Positions 1 to 11,664 of a DNA stretch of 64,000 bases are shown piece by piece. The first letter of the stretch is position 1, and the number at the start of each line of letters is the position of its first letter. The notes beneath the pieces were generated by a model. It was not told the DNA's origin, searched no databases, and saw nothing but the letters and a program-made list of their open reading frames with translations. The translations under genes were made by a program, and so were the position numbers. This stretch comes from Takakia lepidozioides (taxonomy: Eukaryota > Streptophyta > Takakiopsida > Takakiales > Takakiaceae): contig CM060731.1 of assembly GCA_030704615.1 (NCBI GenBank), positions 58,758,756-58,822,755 of the forward strand, in the 5' to 3' direction.

Positions 1-120
1 CATAATCTCCTCGGCTCCTGCTTTTGCCCGGTTTTCAAAAGTGGTGGTCATGGTGGAGGTGCTCCGCCAGCCACACATGTGACATCCAACAACTATTTGT
101 CCCTGATGCAACACTGCCAT
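1..120 (-). CDS. 5' end of a PPR gene (partial, runs off the left edge)
   Basis: Read on the minus strand, an ATG at 120-118 opens a frame without stops to the window edge (40 codons). Its residues line up with the first 40 residues of the two minus-strand PPR genes further right: the start MAVLHQGQ matches MAGLNQEQ and MAGLNRGQ, followed by a Thr-rich stretch and a Lys/Arg-rich stretch ending before the first repeat. These residues would form the leader ahead of the PPR tract and are probably an organelle-targeting region. The PPR repeats themselves lie outside the window, so class and integrity cannot be judged. The flank just upstream resembles that of the PPR gene ending at 63,181. Confidence 0.65.
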   Translation of the reverse strand, partial: MAVLHQGQIVVGCHMCGWRSTSTMTTTFENRAKAGAEEIM

Positions 121-256
121 CCTGCGTGACTCAAAACTCCGAGTTACCGAGCCAAAAAGGGCGAGCGAGAAAATAAAAGCTTTGCCAGCTTTCCCCAACA
201 TTCATGGAACTTACTCTGGGTGATTTCTCTGCCTCACGCACACAATGGAAATAAGT

Positions 257-807
257 TCAAAACATACCAGAGATTTGAGAGTTTGCAGAAGACATTGAAG
301 GGGCTGAGGGTGCACAACAAGGCCTGCCTTCAACCCAGGATGACTGTGGATGACACTGAAATTCCTCGATATCCCTCTCTTGACCAGATTCTGTGCTTCG
401 ACCGAATCCTCTCATTTCTCCGGAATCTGGTTTCTGGTCTAAAAGCTTCAATAGAGCACCAATACTCACACTCGAAGCATAATCATACTGTACTTTCCGT
501 GCACCATCACATTCTGCTTGCCGTTGTGTCATGGAAAATACGTATGCTGTCACCGTAGGGGGTCCCAAGGATTCTCAATCCGTACGGCCTCCTGTGTATC
601 TCTTGGTTTAGCGGGAACATAATCCGGACCTTTCCATGGAAACCTCCAGTAGAAAGTTTTAGATTCCGAAGAAGCTGATGCTATAGGACAAGGATTTCGG
701 TCATGGTCGAATTCCTCGACGTCCCTTGAACTTCTTCCACCAAACTGGGAGCGTCTGCTCCTGTAGGTCAAGGACGCTTTTGAGCGACGCAAGGCACAGG
801 CGACCAT
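257..807 (-). pseudogene. OSB-like (organellar ssDNA-binding) gene remnant upstream of the PPR start
   Basis: The minus strand starts MVACALRRS at 807 and continues with an Arg/Ser-rich stretch typical of an organelle transit peptide, then a segment ending ENPWDP. A one-base shift near 555 moves to the frame PPTVTAYVFSMTQRQ that runs to 257 and includes SSWVEG, which fits the Trp-Val-containing end of the PDF-type motif of plant OSB proteins. The same N-terminus (MVTCALRRS) is found on the minus strand at 59,551, again upstream of a PPR gene. The duplication is seen directly; the OSB assignment is inference from weak motif similarity. The frame break and poor PDF core suggest a remnant rather than a working gene. 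Confidence 0.4.
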
Positions 808-919
808 AGCTTTCTCTGGGAATTGGGACGTACTTTACTTGCCAATTACTGTATATTAGGGTGGTTGGAGCCCACGCAAGGCACAGGTGATCTCCGCGGA
901 TTGCCTCTGTGCTATCCAA

Positions 920-2847
920 GCTCGGAGCCAGTATGAAGCTTCATCAGGGTTTAGGATGCAGGTAGGTACTCCTTGCAACATTCCATTGCTACTTCGACTT
1001 TCGTTGCCAACATATTGTCGGAATTTTTTACTGTAAAATTGGTCGAACTGGATGGCTAGCGCGACAAGGTTCTGCATCTCTTCGATATACCAACCATCAA
1101 ACTAGTACTCCCTCGAAAAACACAAAAGATTCACTGTCACAATTTAACCCAGCCAGCAAGCAATTAGCAATGTGAAATCCTAGAACACCAAAAACAAGTT
1201 GCATGAAGGAACGAAGCTGGATTTGAAGGCATCGCATGCGAAGTAAGATTCTGTTCGGCTACTCCACTATTTGGTAAACAGACGTACCTTACCATGTCCA
1301 CTCTCTTGCACGCTCTCCAATCTCTTGCCCGCTGTGGCCCTCGCCCCAATGTGTAAGTAATAATTTGACCATAGAGGTGCTATACAGACTAACCCCAGGG
1401 ATTTCGTCATCTACAGACTAAACCAATGTTCGCTAAGGAAAGCGGGAGATGGAACCAGACTCCATGCCCAGTTTTTCTCCAAGGAGGATACATCTGATAT
1501 TACACTGACGTGTGAAGTTACAGAAGTTCAAGCACATCTAGCACCTTCTCGGCAAGGTCATCCGGTCCTGTTGCTGGCGGTACTCACCCGAGCTGGTCTA
1601 GCTCATCTTCGCTACCCGTCTGATCCTCAAACCTCTCAACTAATCTGTTGCAAAACGTCTTTGTACATCGCAATCTAGTCTCATGTCCTCCTCTACGTTT
1701 ATGTGTGTGACAACAGCCGCCCACACGAGCGCGACTGACGTACCTGACGCGTCATACGGAAGTGGGCTCCTGACCAGGCCGTCTGTCCCCTGTTCTTCGA
1801 AAGAAATAAGAAACAAGAATCTCAAGTTCCAGTCTTCAAAGAAAAGTATTGGCCCCCAAGGTCATGGCATTTTTGGTAAGAGATTTGGGGTGCATTGCAA
1901 ACTGATAACCCACGTTCGAATTTGCTGTGTGCATGTTGGGTGCAGAATTTGGTGAGTGCTCAAAGCTTGGCCCTGTGTTTTGAAAAAGCTGGGGATCTTT
2001 GGTGGTTGTAGCCTGCTCTGTATGAGGCTGTGGTTGGACCTTGGACTGCTCCAGCTGCCACTGGTGGTTCGTGCAGAAAAACGCAAACAGCAGATTCAGG
2101 AGAGCCTGTGGATTGAGACTCGGTTGAAGCCCCCTTGGATTAAAGGAGAGGTAGGTGTTGTGCCACAGGGTCAACCACTATCTGATGGTGGACGGAGATC
2201 AGAGTGGAGTTGCTACTCTGGTGTGAACATTGGAGCTAAGTACCAATTTCTAGACCAGTGTGCAGATTCTGGTGGGATCCAAGTGTTAGGGCGATACGCA
2301 GTACTATTCGCAGGTTGACAGTGGGACATGGTCCCGTTCCCCCATATCTTTTCCTTGACCCGACTTTCCACAAAGTCTCGTGTGTGTTTTGAATCTTCCT
2401 CAACGAGAAATGAGGGAGAGAAAGATGCAGAGTAAGTTTGAATAGACTTTAAGCATTTGGCAAGCACGAGACGGTTGGAAGCTGCCGAAGATCCCATGTT
2501 CACAGGGTTTCTGGCACGCAGGCAAAGCAACGTGCATATAAAGGTCCTGGCAGGAGTACTAAGATGCTTCACAGTCGTGGGAAAACAGGTTCGTGAATGT
2601 GGGAGTTTTATTTTTACATTGGAAATGGGTTGCTCGAAGATGGCTTTTCAGGTTGACATTATTGTAATCTCTGTGAGGGACCATATGTTCATTACCTGAG
2701 AATAGCAAAGATCGCGCTCTTTGAAATATTCACAGACTAATTCTTTTTGTACATATCAATAGGTTGTTTTTCCTTTTTAGTGCTTGTCAATGCTATTCGC
2801 TTTAATTTGGAAGATCTTAGGAGCTTGATGGCTGTTATCTGGTCTAT
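920..2847. other. No recognisable gene
   Basis: Short overlapping frames occur on both strands (the longest about 120 codons near 1,956-2,318), but none shows a known motif, repeat or convincing start context. The first few hundred bases have loose similarity to the stretch at 59,690-59,850, as expected if the flank of the PPR cassette was duplicated. I see no RNA gene. Confidence 0.4.
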
Positions 2848-3060
2848 GTGTGGATGCGGAATGATGAGGTTGGGTTTGCAGCTGAGCAACACTGTTGGTT
2901 GTTTCCACAGAAGTATCCAGAGTCTGTGAATGCAAACGTATGCGCCATCCTATGGTTACAGGGTTGGTCAACATCCCCTTTGATGGCAGCAGATCTAGCT
3001 GGGGTGATACAAGATCGAGTACAATCTGGTAAGGCATGCAATTCTGATATGCATCATGGA
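2848..3060 (+). pseudogene. OSB-like PDF-motif remnant upstream of the plus-strand PPR pseudogene
   Basis: In the plus frame the residues QKYPES...ILWLQGWSTSP...AADLA...QSGKA align with the minus-strand frame at about 57,840-57,960 (NLPWVKAELA...QSGNA). At DNA level the run around acaatctggtaa-gc-tgcaat is shared. The pattern of a Pro-containing core, then LW, then a Trp/Pro-rich piece and an Ala-Glu-Leu piece is that of the OSB PDF motif. Stops and the lack of the rest of the domain mark it as decayed. It shows that this PPR copy, although on the opposite strand, carries the same upstream partner. Confidence 0.35.
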
Positions 3061-3236
3061 TTTCAGGGCCGAGGGTACAAAAGTATTTAATGAAAGGTTT
3101 ATTCTTAGATTGCAAGTTTGAGTAGATGCAATTGCAACACATAAGTGCAGTAGTGGGGAGACCCTTTTTGGACACTGAGGACAATGGTCTTTTCAAGATG
3201 AGATCTTTCCTTGAAATATCCATGATATGTTGAGTG

Positions 3237-5110
3237 ATGATGACAGGGTTGAATCAGGCTCATGTGTCAGTTGGGAATCAACCTAATATCTGTGGTTTGG
3301 CATCCACTATCAAGACCACTCTTTTCAAACTGCCAAGAGAGGGAGTCAACGTGGTTATGCAGGGCACCTCTGGGGGTACGAGGACCCTGTGAAAAGAGGG
3401 AAGACTGCAAGAAGCACTAGACATTTTGGATCAGCCAGGTGTTCAGGCAGACCCCAAAACTTATCTGTCTCTATTGCAGGGGTGTATCAACATGAAAGCC
3501 CCTTCTCAGGGAAAGCAGGTGCATGCCCATATTGTCCGCAGTGGATTCAAGTCAAACATCTTTGTAGTCAGCAATCTCATTAACATGTATGCCAAGTGTG
3601 GGAGCCTAGTGGATGCACGACAAGTGTTTGATGAAATGCCTCAACGAAATATATTCACGTGGACAATGATGATCTCAGGATATGCTAAGCATGGGCATGC
3701 TGAGGAGGCATTGATGATCTATGACCAAATGCATCAGGAAGGGGTGGCACCCGACAGGGTCACCTACACAACCGCTCTCAATGCGTGTGCCAGCCTGGGT
3801 GTCCTGGAAAAGGGCAAGAGGGTCCATGCTCACATTATAGAACATGGAATTGTGTTAGACACTGTTTTGGAGAACTCTCTTCTTGACATGTATTCCGGGA
3901 GCATAAAGGATGCGCGCCAAGTGTTCGACAAAATGGCTAGACAAGATGTGGTCTCATGGAATGCAATAATCACAGGATATGCTCAGTGTGGGGGTGGTGA
4001 AGATGCTCTTAAGATCTATGAGCAAATGCAACGGGAAGGGGTGGCACCTGACAGAGTCACATTCATTTGCATTCTCAATGTGTGTGCCAGCCTGGGAGGC
4101 CTGGGAAAGGGCAAGCAGGTCCATGTGGACATCATCAGATCTGGAATTCCGTCATATATTAATTTGCAGAATACCCTTGTTGACATGTACGCCAAATGTG
4201 GCAGCTTGAGGGATGCTCGTCAGGTGTTCGATAAAATGGCCGCACGAAATGTGGTTTCATGGAACGCAATGATCACAGGATATGCTCAGCATGGGTTTGG
4301 TCGGGAGGCTATTCAATTATTTGAACACATGCAACAATAAGGCCTGAAGCCAAATGGTATTACCTTCAGCTCAGTTATATCTGCATGCAGTCATATGGGC
4401 CTAGTGGATGAAACCAGTCAGTACTTTGATGCCATGAGTAAAGATCATGGCCTCACCCCTACAGTGAAGCATTTTGGCTGCATGGTGGACCTTCTTGGCC
4501 GTGCAGGGCGATTGGATGAGGCAGAGGACTTCATTAAAAAAATGCCAATCAAACCAGATGCTTCTGTGTGGGGGGCCTTGCTTGGTGCCTGTCAAATTCA
4601 TGGTGAAGTGGAGGTGGCAGAACGTGCTGCCAAATTTATCCTTCAGTGGGATCCACAGCACGTGGCAGCTTATGTGCTGCTCTCCAACATATATGCTGTG
4701 GCTGGCAGGTGGGATGATAAATCAAAGGTTAGAATGGACAGATGGGCACAGCTGCGTTAATATTGACAATGGGTGCATGTGTCAGATGTGTCTACAACTC
4801 GAGGTATTCGATGGTCAGCTGAAGAGATCGTCTAGGCCGGTGCAGGAGGTAAGTTACATGCCTGACATGCCCTTTGTTTTGCATGATGTGGAGATAGAGC
4901 AAAAAGAGTCTTCTCTTTACCACCAGTGTGAGAAGCTGGCCATAGCGTTTGGGCTTATCTGCATACCCCTGGTACGTCTGTCTGTGTCATCAACAAAGCT
5001 TTGGGTGTGCGGTGACTGCACAGAGCCACTAAGTTCATCTCAAAGATGATTGGATAAGCAGTTATTCTTGGGGATGCCAGCCCTTTCACCACTTCTGAGA
5101 TGGGTTTGTT
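3237..5110 (+). pseudogene. DYW-class PPR pseudogene
   Basis: A single frame starts at ATG 3237/3240 (MTGLNQ, matching the other copies) and reads through a PLS-type PPR tract to 4760, broken only by TGA at 3390-3392 (where the intact copy has Cys in RTLCKEGRL) and TAA at 4338-4340 (where the paralogue has Glu). One S-type repeat has lost about three residues (DMYSGSIKDA instead of DMYAKCGSIKDA, near 3890). The E and DYW regions continue to about 5110 but shift frame after 4720. The deaminase-like HxE motif reads QCE rather than HSE, while CGDC survives; the terminal GDYW is gone. Two stops, a frameshift and a lost catalytic His make it non-functional as an editing factor. Family knowledge: DYW proteins edit C to U in organellar RNA. 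Confidence 0.88.
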
Positions 5111-7000
5111 CTTGTGTGACTTGTGGGTGAAACAAGCAACATGCGTGAAGGATATATTTTGCTTCAAACACGAGAACAGAAGTGAATAATTTCCTGTTGT
5201 TATGCATGCAATGATTAAATTTGTAGAAAACAACCTGCAGTTAATCCGATTGCACATGTGAGCTTTGAGGTTGCACTTTGAATCAATTTAATTTTAGTGA
5301 ACTTGTCGTTGCTCTCGCATTCCTGCCCTGTATTCACCTATGAAGCTTCAAGAGCGTTTCTGAAAGCGATCAAGATGGTTCATCCTTGGTTTCTATGCAA
5401 TGTAGGCAACTCAAAAGTACCATAGGGTTATCAGTAGTGCAACATACTGCATTTTTAAAGTCAGACCCTCAAAGGATCATCATGATAAATGGGAACTGGA
5501 TGACTGTCACCTAATGCTGCCATCCGGGGTTTTTATGTGCAGGGAGGTGCAAAAAATCTTCACGTCTTCACACCCAGATGCCCCCCCCTTATAAGAATGG
5601 AGATTCAAAGAAAATGGTCTCCCTGTTTTTTGGTTTTCCTATCTCCAAAGTGCAGTGGTGGACTCAGCCTACTTGATGCATGTATGGTTTCACCATTAAC
5701 TTAGCATGGTCGAGTAGCAACAGCTACTGCAAGCATGGGTACCTTGGCACATGACTATTCCAAAAGCTGATCATGAAATGATCAGTGTTGAGGCATCCTG
5801 GTTCTGAAGTGAACTGCAGGCCCTGTACATGTGAGAGTCTTACCAACCCAGTTGTTAGATCTTAAAAACTCACCCAAGAACCTTACAAATGGAACTGAAC
5901 TTGGTAACTGACAAATCTAGTCTTGGTTTGCCACTGGGCTACTAATGGCTTTGTAGTCCCATACACTGTTGTTATTGATGGAGGATTCATAAAAGGTAAT
6001 GCTCCAGTAAACCACTCCTCGACGTTAGCAAAATCAGGTAATGAAAGAATTTCTCAGGGGAAATGATGCAGCTTTGGAAGGATGCAAATTCCTCACCAGT
6101 CTTGAAGTTAGCAAGTGCACATTTGCAACATGGCACTCATGTTAGGCACCCAGCCAGCCAGCCAGCCCCCCTGCACTAAGTTAGCTACCGATCAGTTGCT
6201 CACTAAACTACACTCAGCAGGTGCTGTAGGAAAATCCTACAGAATAGGAACACTTAATTCATTTTTGACTCCAAGCGTGCTAAAGTATCTTTCCATGATG
6301 CCAAGGACAATATTGGTAAGGCTCAACTTAGCAAGTCCAAGCTCAAGATCGACGGTCCATACTTCCTGTATCAGCTTTTACGTAGGCGACGTACGCTACT
6401 TCTTCCTCAAGGGCCCAATGTTCAGGCACATGATGATCATGTCCATCTATCTTGTTCATTTCGAGTTGGTGTTTGATTTGACATGCATCAACGTGGAGGG
6501 ACTTGTGTGGGGTGACTTGTGTGGATCTCCTCTTCTTCAGCTTAGTCTTAGACTGCGGCTTTGATAAACTCTATGGTATAGTCTTCTAGATTTTTCTGGA
6601 CATGATAAATCACCACATGTACTCCCGGTCACCGTTTTCCTACCCAAGGGTTTTGTCCTGGACCCAACTTGCAGGTCTTTCCTTGGTAGGTTTTTATCCA
6701 ACAGTGGAAGTTGACTCACTTTTTTATTTTTTCCATCCAACTACTAGTATTCATCCATTCATCGTATTTTTTCGGTTTTGTACCGCTAGAATCCATTACA
6801 CTCATGGCATAGCTAGGTGGCACCATCTGCACCATTCATTTAATCTAGGGCTCAGATTAGGCGCCGTGTGACGGACCTCTCACACCTCGCCACGCGGCAG
6901 ACAAGGCTAGCCCTAGGGTTTGTTGTATAAGTCCAGCCTGACCGCTGGTTAGGGTCTTTGTGTACATGAATGTTTAGAGGACAACAAAGTTGTAGCCGAG
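5111..7000. other. Intergenic; possible decayed LTR-type fragment
   Basis: No coding region is supported. At about 6226-6242 a perfect 7-bp inverted repeat (TGTAGGA-aaa-TCCTACA) starts a stretch that, up to about 6965, has the look of the end and LTR of an old retroelement: a purine-rich run near 6490, a TTTTCC...GGGTTTT stretch near 6640 and a transcript-end-like segment near 6920. No matching second LTR, primer site or pol remnant is visible, so this is weak. Nothing stands out in 5111-6100. Confidence 0.2.
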
Positions 7001-9535
7001 ATTCCTCCGCCAGTGCAGACTCCATTCTTGGATGATGACGAGTTGCAGGAGATAACGAGTGTCATTCCGAAATTGAAAGCCCTTGCAGGGATGTCTGGGT
7101 GCAAGAGCGAGCTGCGTTTTGTTGATTGGGAGTCCCTTTGGGTGCAGCGGGTTCAATATGTGCCAGCACAGAGTTTGACGGGGACATCATGTTTGAGCTC
7201 AACCCTCCCACGTCTTCCAGTGGACTAACTGGGCTTCTGCAGGGCATGGACAAGAAACATGACGGGCACCATTGGTGCAGGACAAAAACAGGAGTCGCTA
7301 TGAATTCATTCAAAACAGTATCTTCCCTGGCCAGGGTTCCTCCAAGGTGTATTTGTTCAAGATGTCCACAGTGGGCGAAGGCAGTGGTGTGAGCATAGTC
7401 CGCCGAATGCAACCTGGATGAGATTTGACAAAATGTTGGTTAATGTTTGATCACTGCAAACGGGTGAAAGGTTGGCAACCATGGCGTGCCATGTGTACGA
7501 TCCAGCGTACCAGCGTGTGCTCTCCATGGCAATTTGTGATATGCAGTCGGAGGACACTGAATCCTAGATGCTCATGTGGAATTCTCTCATGGCTGTCATG
7601 CAGCACAATGGAATGCAGAACATAAATTTTTCTTCATGGCTGATAGTGCACAGGCAAATTTCAATGCAATGCGGCGCGTCTTTGGTTCGGGGGATCCTAA
7701 GTTCCCAATGGAAAATAGGGAGCGCACATGCCTCTTCCATTGGAATCAATCTCTGGTACATCATACGAAGCGCTGCATTTGCCCTGACCTTCAGTTGGAG
7801 CACAGAAGGCTCTGCCTCAAGTACAAAAATGTCACCTCAATGGGAGAAGCTGAGAGCACTTACCAAGCAATCCGGGCTTGGTGGTTCTCCTCTGGTGCTG
7901 CTACTGGTATCCACCTGAAGGAGTTGGAGGACTGGTTGGTTTTCTGGGGCACTTCAGGTACAGATAGTGGGAGCTTTCATGACGACGGTAAGCCTCTTCA
8001 ATCCCAGAAACACAAATTTCACTTTGCATCGTGTCTGTTCGTTTGTGGTTGTTGGATTGTCACTTGCAGAACCTCTTCCATTTCCTTTCGTTCCTCATAT
8101 TTGCATGCAATGCCTCCTGCAGGACATGTCCTTGGAGGACTTGGCCAACATGCCTTCCTGTAATTTGGCGGAGACTGTTCACAACGCCTGGATGCAGCAG
8201 TCAACCAAAGCAGGACGTGACTTGTATGTGGCCACTGCAGATGACATGGTGCGGGCACTTACACAACAAACCAAGTACGGCAATTTTCTGATGGGATGGG
8301 GCGGAGGCAAGGGCCCTGATACGACTTTGTTGATGCTAAGGGTTGCGAGCAGGTCCGGAGACCCATCGAAGATGGCCAGAGCTCTGAACAGGTGCACTGA
8401 AGGCTCCTCTTTGCAATCCAAGGTCCCCCATTTGGAAGGCGAGGAAACATTTGGATCATGCAAAAGGAAATTGAACACTCCTCCAGGGTCGGATGGAGAT
8501 TCCCATCGGCCGGACAGGGTCACTTTCTCTGTACCAAAGGTGTCTCCGGTGCAGACTAAGTCGTGTGCCCGCCCCTTCCCAGGTGGGTCCTCTTCCAGTG
8601 GAGCAGGTGCAAATCATGCAAGCACAGCAGCAGGAATCCCATTGGAGGAGGTGGTATCCTTGGTGCATGAATCTGATTGCATTGATAGTGAGTGGCATAT
8701 AGAACGCACCCCATCAGGATCTAGAGTGGCTTGCATGGCAATTTGGACCCCCTCTTTCAGGAAATGCAAATAAAAACTATGCAAAGGCTCTAGGGGGACT
8801 CCAGCTCCAACATTCACAGGGTTGTTTCGGCCTTATCATAGTGGGGAGTCAAAGGACCACAAGTTCTGGTTCTGCCCAGACGATATGGCACGATGCGTCA
8901 AGGGAACAGTTCGTCCTTCGGTGATAATGAAGCCCCATCCCCCCGCAATTTGGCCTGTGAAATTTGGGACGTCGCTGTCATCAACCGAGATAATCATGCT
9001 GGAGGAGGGAGGGTTCCATCTTGCACGGTCCCGGGTGGTGCCCTCATGCTTTATGGGCACAGATGTGCCACATGCTCCGGCAATGCCTCCACCTAGTGTT
9101 GACTCCCACCCAACAAAAAGAGATGGAAAAACAGTGCGCCGTGTCGCTTCGGGTGCAGATCACGACTGCAAGATGGAATCGGCTAGAATTTTGCAGGCTC
9201 GGGTGACTCGTATCACCGAAGTCCCTGCCCCGGGGTATGGACGGATTTACACAGTGTTGTCTACTGGCTCAGTTCTTCATGGCAAAAAATATCAGGTTAC
9301 CGTGGGGAATTTCCCTACATGCACTTGTCCGGATTTTGAAACGATGCGTGAGGGTGCTCTCGGCATTAGAGGGAAGTGGGTCCCCTGCAAGCATCGATAT
9401 TACATATACCTTGTAATTATGTGCTGCGACGGTAAGAGAGACCAATTCATTCACCAAGCCACACTAGGCTACGGAGAAATCATCACTCTTCTGCAGCGGG
9501 ACACCTCGCGTAGGGCTCCGCCAGATTTTCTTTGA
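7001..9535 (+). pseudogene. MULE-type transposase-like gene with SWIM zinc finger, decayed
   Basis: Pieces in successive frames follow the order of a Mutator-like transposase family known in seed-free plants. An N-terminal part is at 7013-7230, then GEGSGVSIVRRMQPG near 7375, CWLMFDHCKRVKGW near 7430, MACHVYDPAYQRV and ICDMQSEDTES near 7480-7564, and FFMADSAQANFNAMRRVFG near 7631-7687 followed by ERTCLFHW (catalytic-core region). After an intron the frame runs 8123-8773 and resumes in the same frame at 8822, ending in a SWIM finger (CTCPDF...CKH, about 9320-9392) and a TGA/TAG-free tail to 9535. Breaks include TAG at 7565-7567 and frameshifts near 7477, 7625 and 7945. It could be an old transposase or a domesticated relative (FAR1/FHY3-like proteins also combine MULE and SWIM). 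No terminal inverted repeats were found. Confidence 0.68.
7988..8122 (+). other. Likely spliceosomal intron in the MULE-like gene
   Basis: GTAAGC follows the exon end at 7987 and a pyrimidine-rich tract with TGCAG ends at 8122. Removing 135 nt joins the frame GAFMTT directly to DMSLEDLANMP in phase 0, which keeps the family's continuous reading. An alternative acceptor at 8069 also gives an open frame but joins from a frame that fits the family less well. Confidence 0.55.
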
Positions 9536-10917
9536 ACACATACGAGCCATGCCCACTTCCCATGCTGGTTTCCAGGTTATCGTGTGAAGACTTTGCATTT
9601 AGGACAAACACATACATTTTGTTCACGGAACCAGGGCAATTGCACATGCCATTCATTGTAAGCGTCTATCTGTGAATTGAAATAAAGTGTGTCAATCATT
9701 CTGAGCTCAAATATGCCATATGTTCATATTCCTCTTTTTGTGCAGGCATTGCAGACATAGTGCATGGTGGCCCCCTTTGTTTTGTCCACGGTAATAGGCC
9801 CTCTTCCTGCAATCCTCGCCTATAGGACCTGCTTCTCCAGCAGATTTGTGCCGCTCACGCTTCCCTGGAGCGTGAGCTCAGCTCACGCTTTGCAGCTACA
9901 ACATGAGCTCAGCTCCCAGGCTCACAGGGCTAGGCTCACGCCGTAGCTACGTTGGTATCAAACAAGGGTTTCAGACAGCATGGGTTATAGAGGCCATTGC
10001 CCTTCAATTCAAAGTGGGAAAGGAAAGAGATATCACGCTCGCACTCACCTTAGGGGTGCTCCAAGAGTTCTTCCCTAATCTAAACTCACTTTAAATCACA
10101 TTCAACACATTGGCATCATGGTTGTTAACAATGAATCTCATCCAGATTTAGCAATTGTATATGTCATGCCAGTGATCTACAGTAGATTGAGGTGTCAGCC
10201 ACAACATTGGAGGAGATGTTAAACTGATTTGCCACCGCCAGTACGAGCTCCCTATTTGTGTTTGGCTGCAGCTGGGGCTGTTTTCCTTTCTCCTTCTGTA
10301 TTTCGTAATGTTTGTCCACCCATTTGAGACCTTGCTCGAAGATCTGTTTGCTGCGAGCCCATTCATATGGATCCTTGACCCTCCATGAGAGAAAGTACTT
10401 GCACACCCAAATCCATGAGTTATGGGCACCCGTGGTATCCAGACTCACTTTCCTGCTACCAGAGGAGACCATCGAATCGCCTCCAATGGTAAGCATGACC
10501 TCCCATGCTTGCTCCCCCCTCTGTTTCTGTGTCCCTCATGCTACTGGTCTGGACCCTCATGCTGGACAGTCATCCAACTCACCAAAAACTCTTGCCAGGT
10601 TGGTGGGACTCCACATCACTCCCCTCATCCCCATCGGCACTTCTCTTTCTTTCTCAGATTCTTTCTTGGGACATCTCTGCTCGGAAACCTCTTGATCCAC
10701 AAAGACAGTGCAAACCAATATCTTCCCATCAACTACAATAGCAAAAGGAAGAGGTCCAGAATAGTGTACACTTGGAAACTTCCACGTTTGCTTCCCCCTC
10801 CCAAAGGATTCAAATGGGTCTCAGCTTTACCTTCATCAGACAGATGCACAAAATTTCTTTTCAATCCTCTATGGCCATAGATCATGCTAACAACATGGGC
10901 CTTCCACTCGCCAACTC
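9536..10917. other. No recognisable gene
   Basis: The stretch holds a perfect 8-bp inverted repeat, GCTCACGC (9853-9860) and GCGTGAGC (9870-9877), with GCTCACGC repeated at 9881. A minus-strand frame of 110 codons at 10,164-10,496 (WVCKYFLSWRVKDPYEW...) has a protein-like composition but matches nothing I know; it may be a remnant. The last 400 bases may be 5' untranslated sequence or the end of ORF1 of the LINE that follows. Confidence 0.3.
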
Positions 10918-11661
10918 ATGAACCTCTCTCTTTCTTCTTGGAATATAAGAGGCCTGGGACCTCACCATTCTGCCCCGAAAAGGGCAAGGGTAAGAACTTG
11001 GGCCTCAGGATTTATTCGTGGCTTCAATCTCATCTTTCTGCAAGAACATAAGCTAGACCACACTAAAATCACCTCTCTAGGAGCATCCTTCTGGCCCTCT
11101 GCCACTGCTTTCTGGAACCCAACAATAATAGACTCCAAGGGAGGCATCGCAATTTTGCTCTCTCCTTCTCTACAACAAACGCTTGTTTCCAATGACATCT
11201 GGATTCAGGGAAGAGTCTAGTTTCTAGTTTTGACCTGGGTCAAACCCTAGGCATGGTGGGTGTCATTAACATTTATGCCCCAAACGGGAAAGAAGAAAGG
11301 GTGGCTTTGTAGGATCACATCAGGGACAAGATGCTGCAACACACTAACATCCAACACTGGATAGCGGGGGGAGATTTCAACATGGTGGAGGAGGATACAG
11401 ACAGGCTGGGACAAGTTGCTCATGGCATATCGACAGTAGAAAAGAATTCATGGGACTCACTTTGCATAACTGTGGGCCTACTGGATGTCACAACGCCAAA
11501 ACAAAGAGAGCTCAAATTCACATGGACAAACAACAGGGATCTGCCTAACCTTTGATAAGCAGGTCTGGACAGATATTGATGTACAACAACTCTGACGACT
11601 TGGTCTAAGAGAATCCCACTCCAGCCCATACAACCTGGTTTTGATCATGCCTCCGTCCACA
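10918..11661 (+). pseudogene. LINE ORF2, AP-endonuclease part
   Basis: The frame begins MNLSLSSWNIRGLG, the hallmark start of a plant L1 ORF2 endonuclease, followed by LIFLQEHKL (catalytic Glu) and SKGGIAILLS. After a stop at 11,218-11,220 and a frameshift, the next frame has INIYAPNGKEE and GGDFNMVEEDTDR, the conserved GDFN core, and the tail reads DHASVH (cf. SDH). The family makes the nick that primes reverse transcription. It is interrupted at about 11,662 by a Ty3/gypsy element, and some residues of the downstream linker appear lost at the right junction. Confidence 0.82.
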
Positions 11662-11664
11662 TGA

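Noticed and set aside
3390-3392. TGA in the PPR pseudogene as a selenocysteine or edited codon
   Set aside because: The paralogue has Cys here, but a second stop, a frameshift and lost catalytic residues follow, so plain decay is simpler; no editing of nuclear transcripts is expected.
7988-8069. Shorter 82-nt intron in the MULE-like gene
   Set aside because: It also yields an open frame, but the 135-nt intron joins family-like sequence in phase 0 and removes text that does not fit the family.
10164-10496. Minus-strand frame as a host gene
   Set aside because: No domain or paralogue recognised and no start context; left as unassigned.
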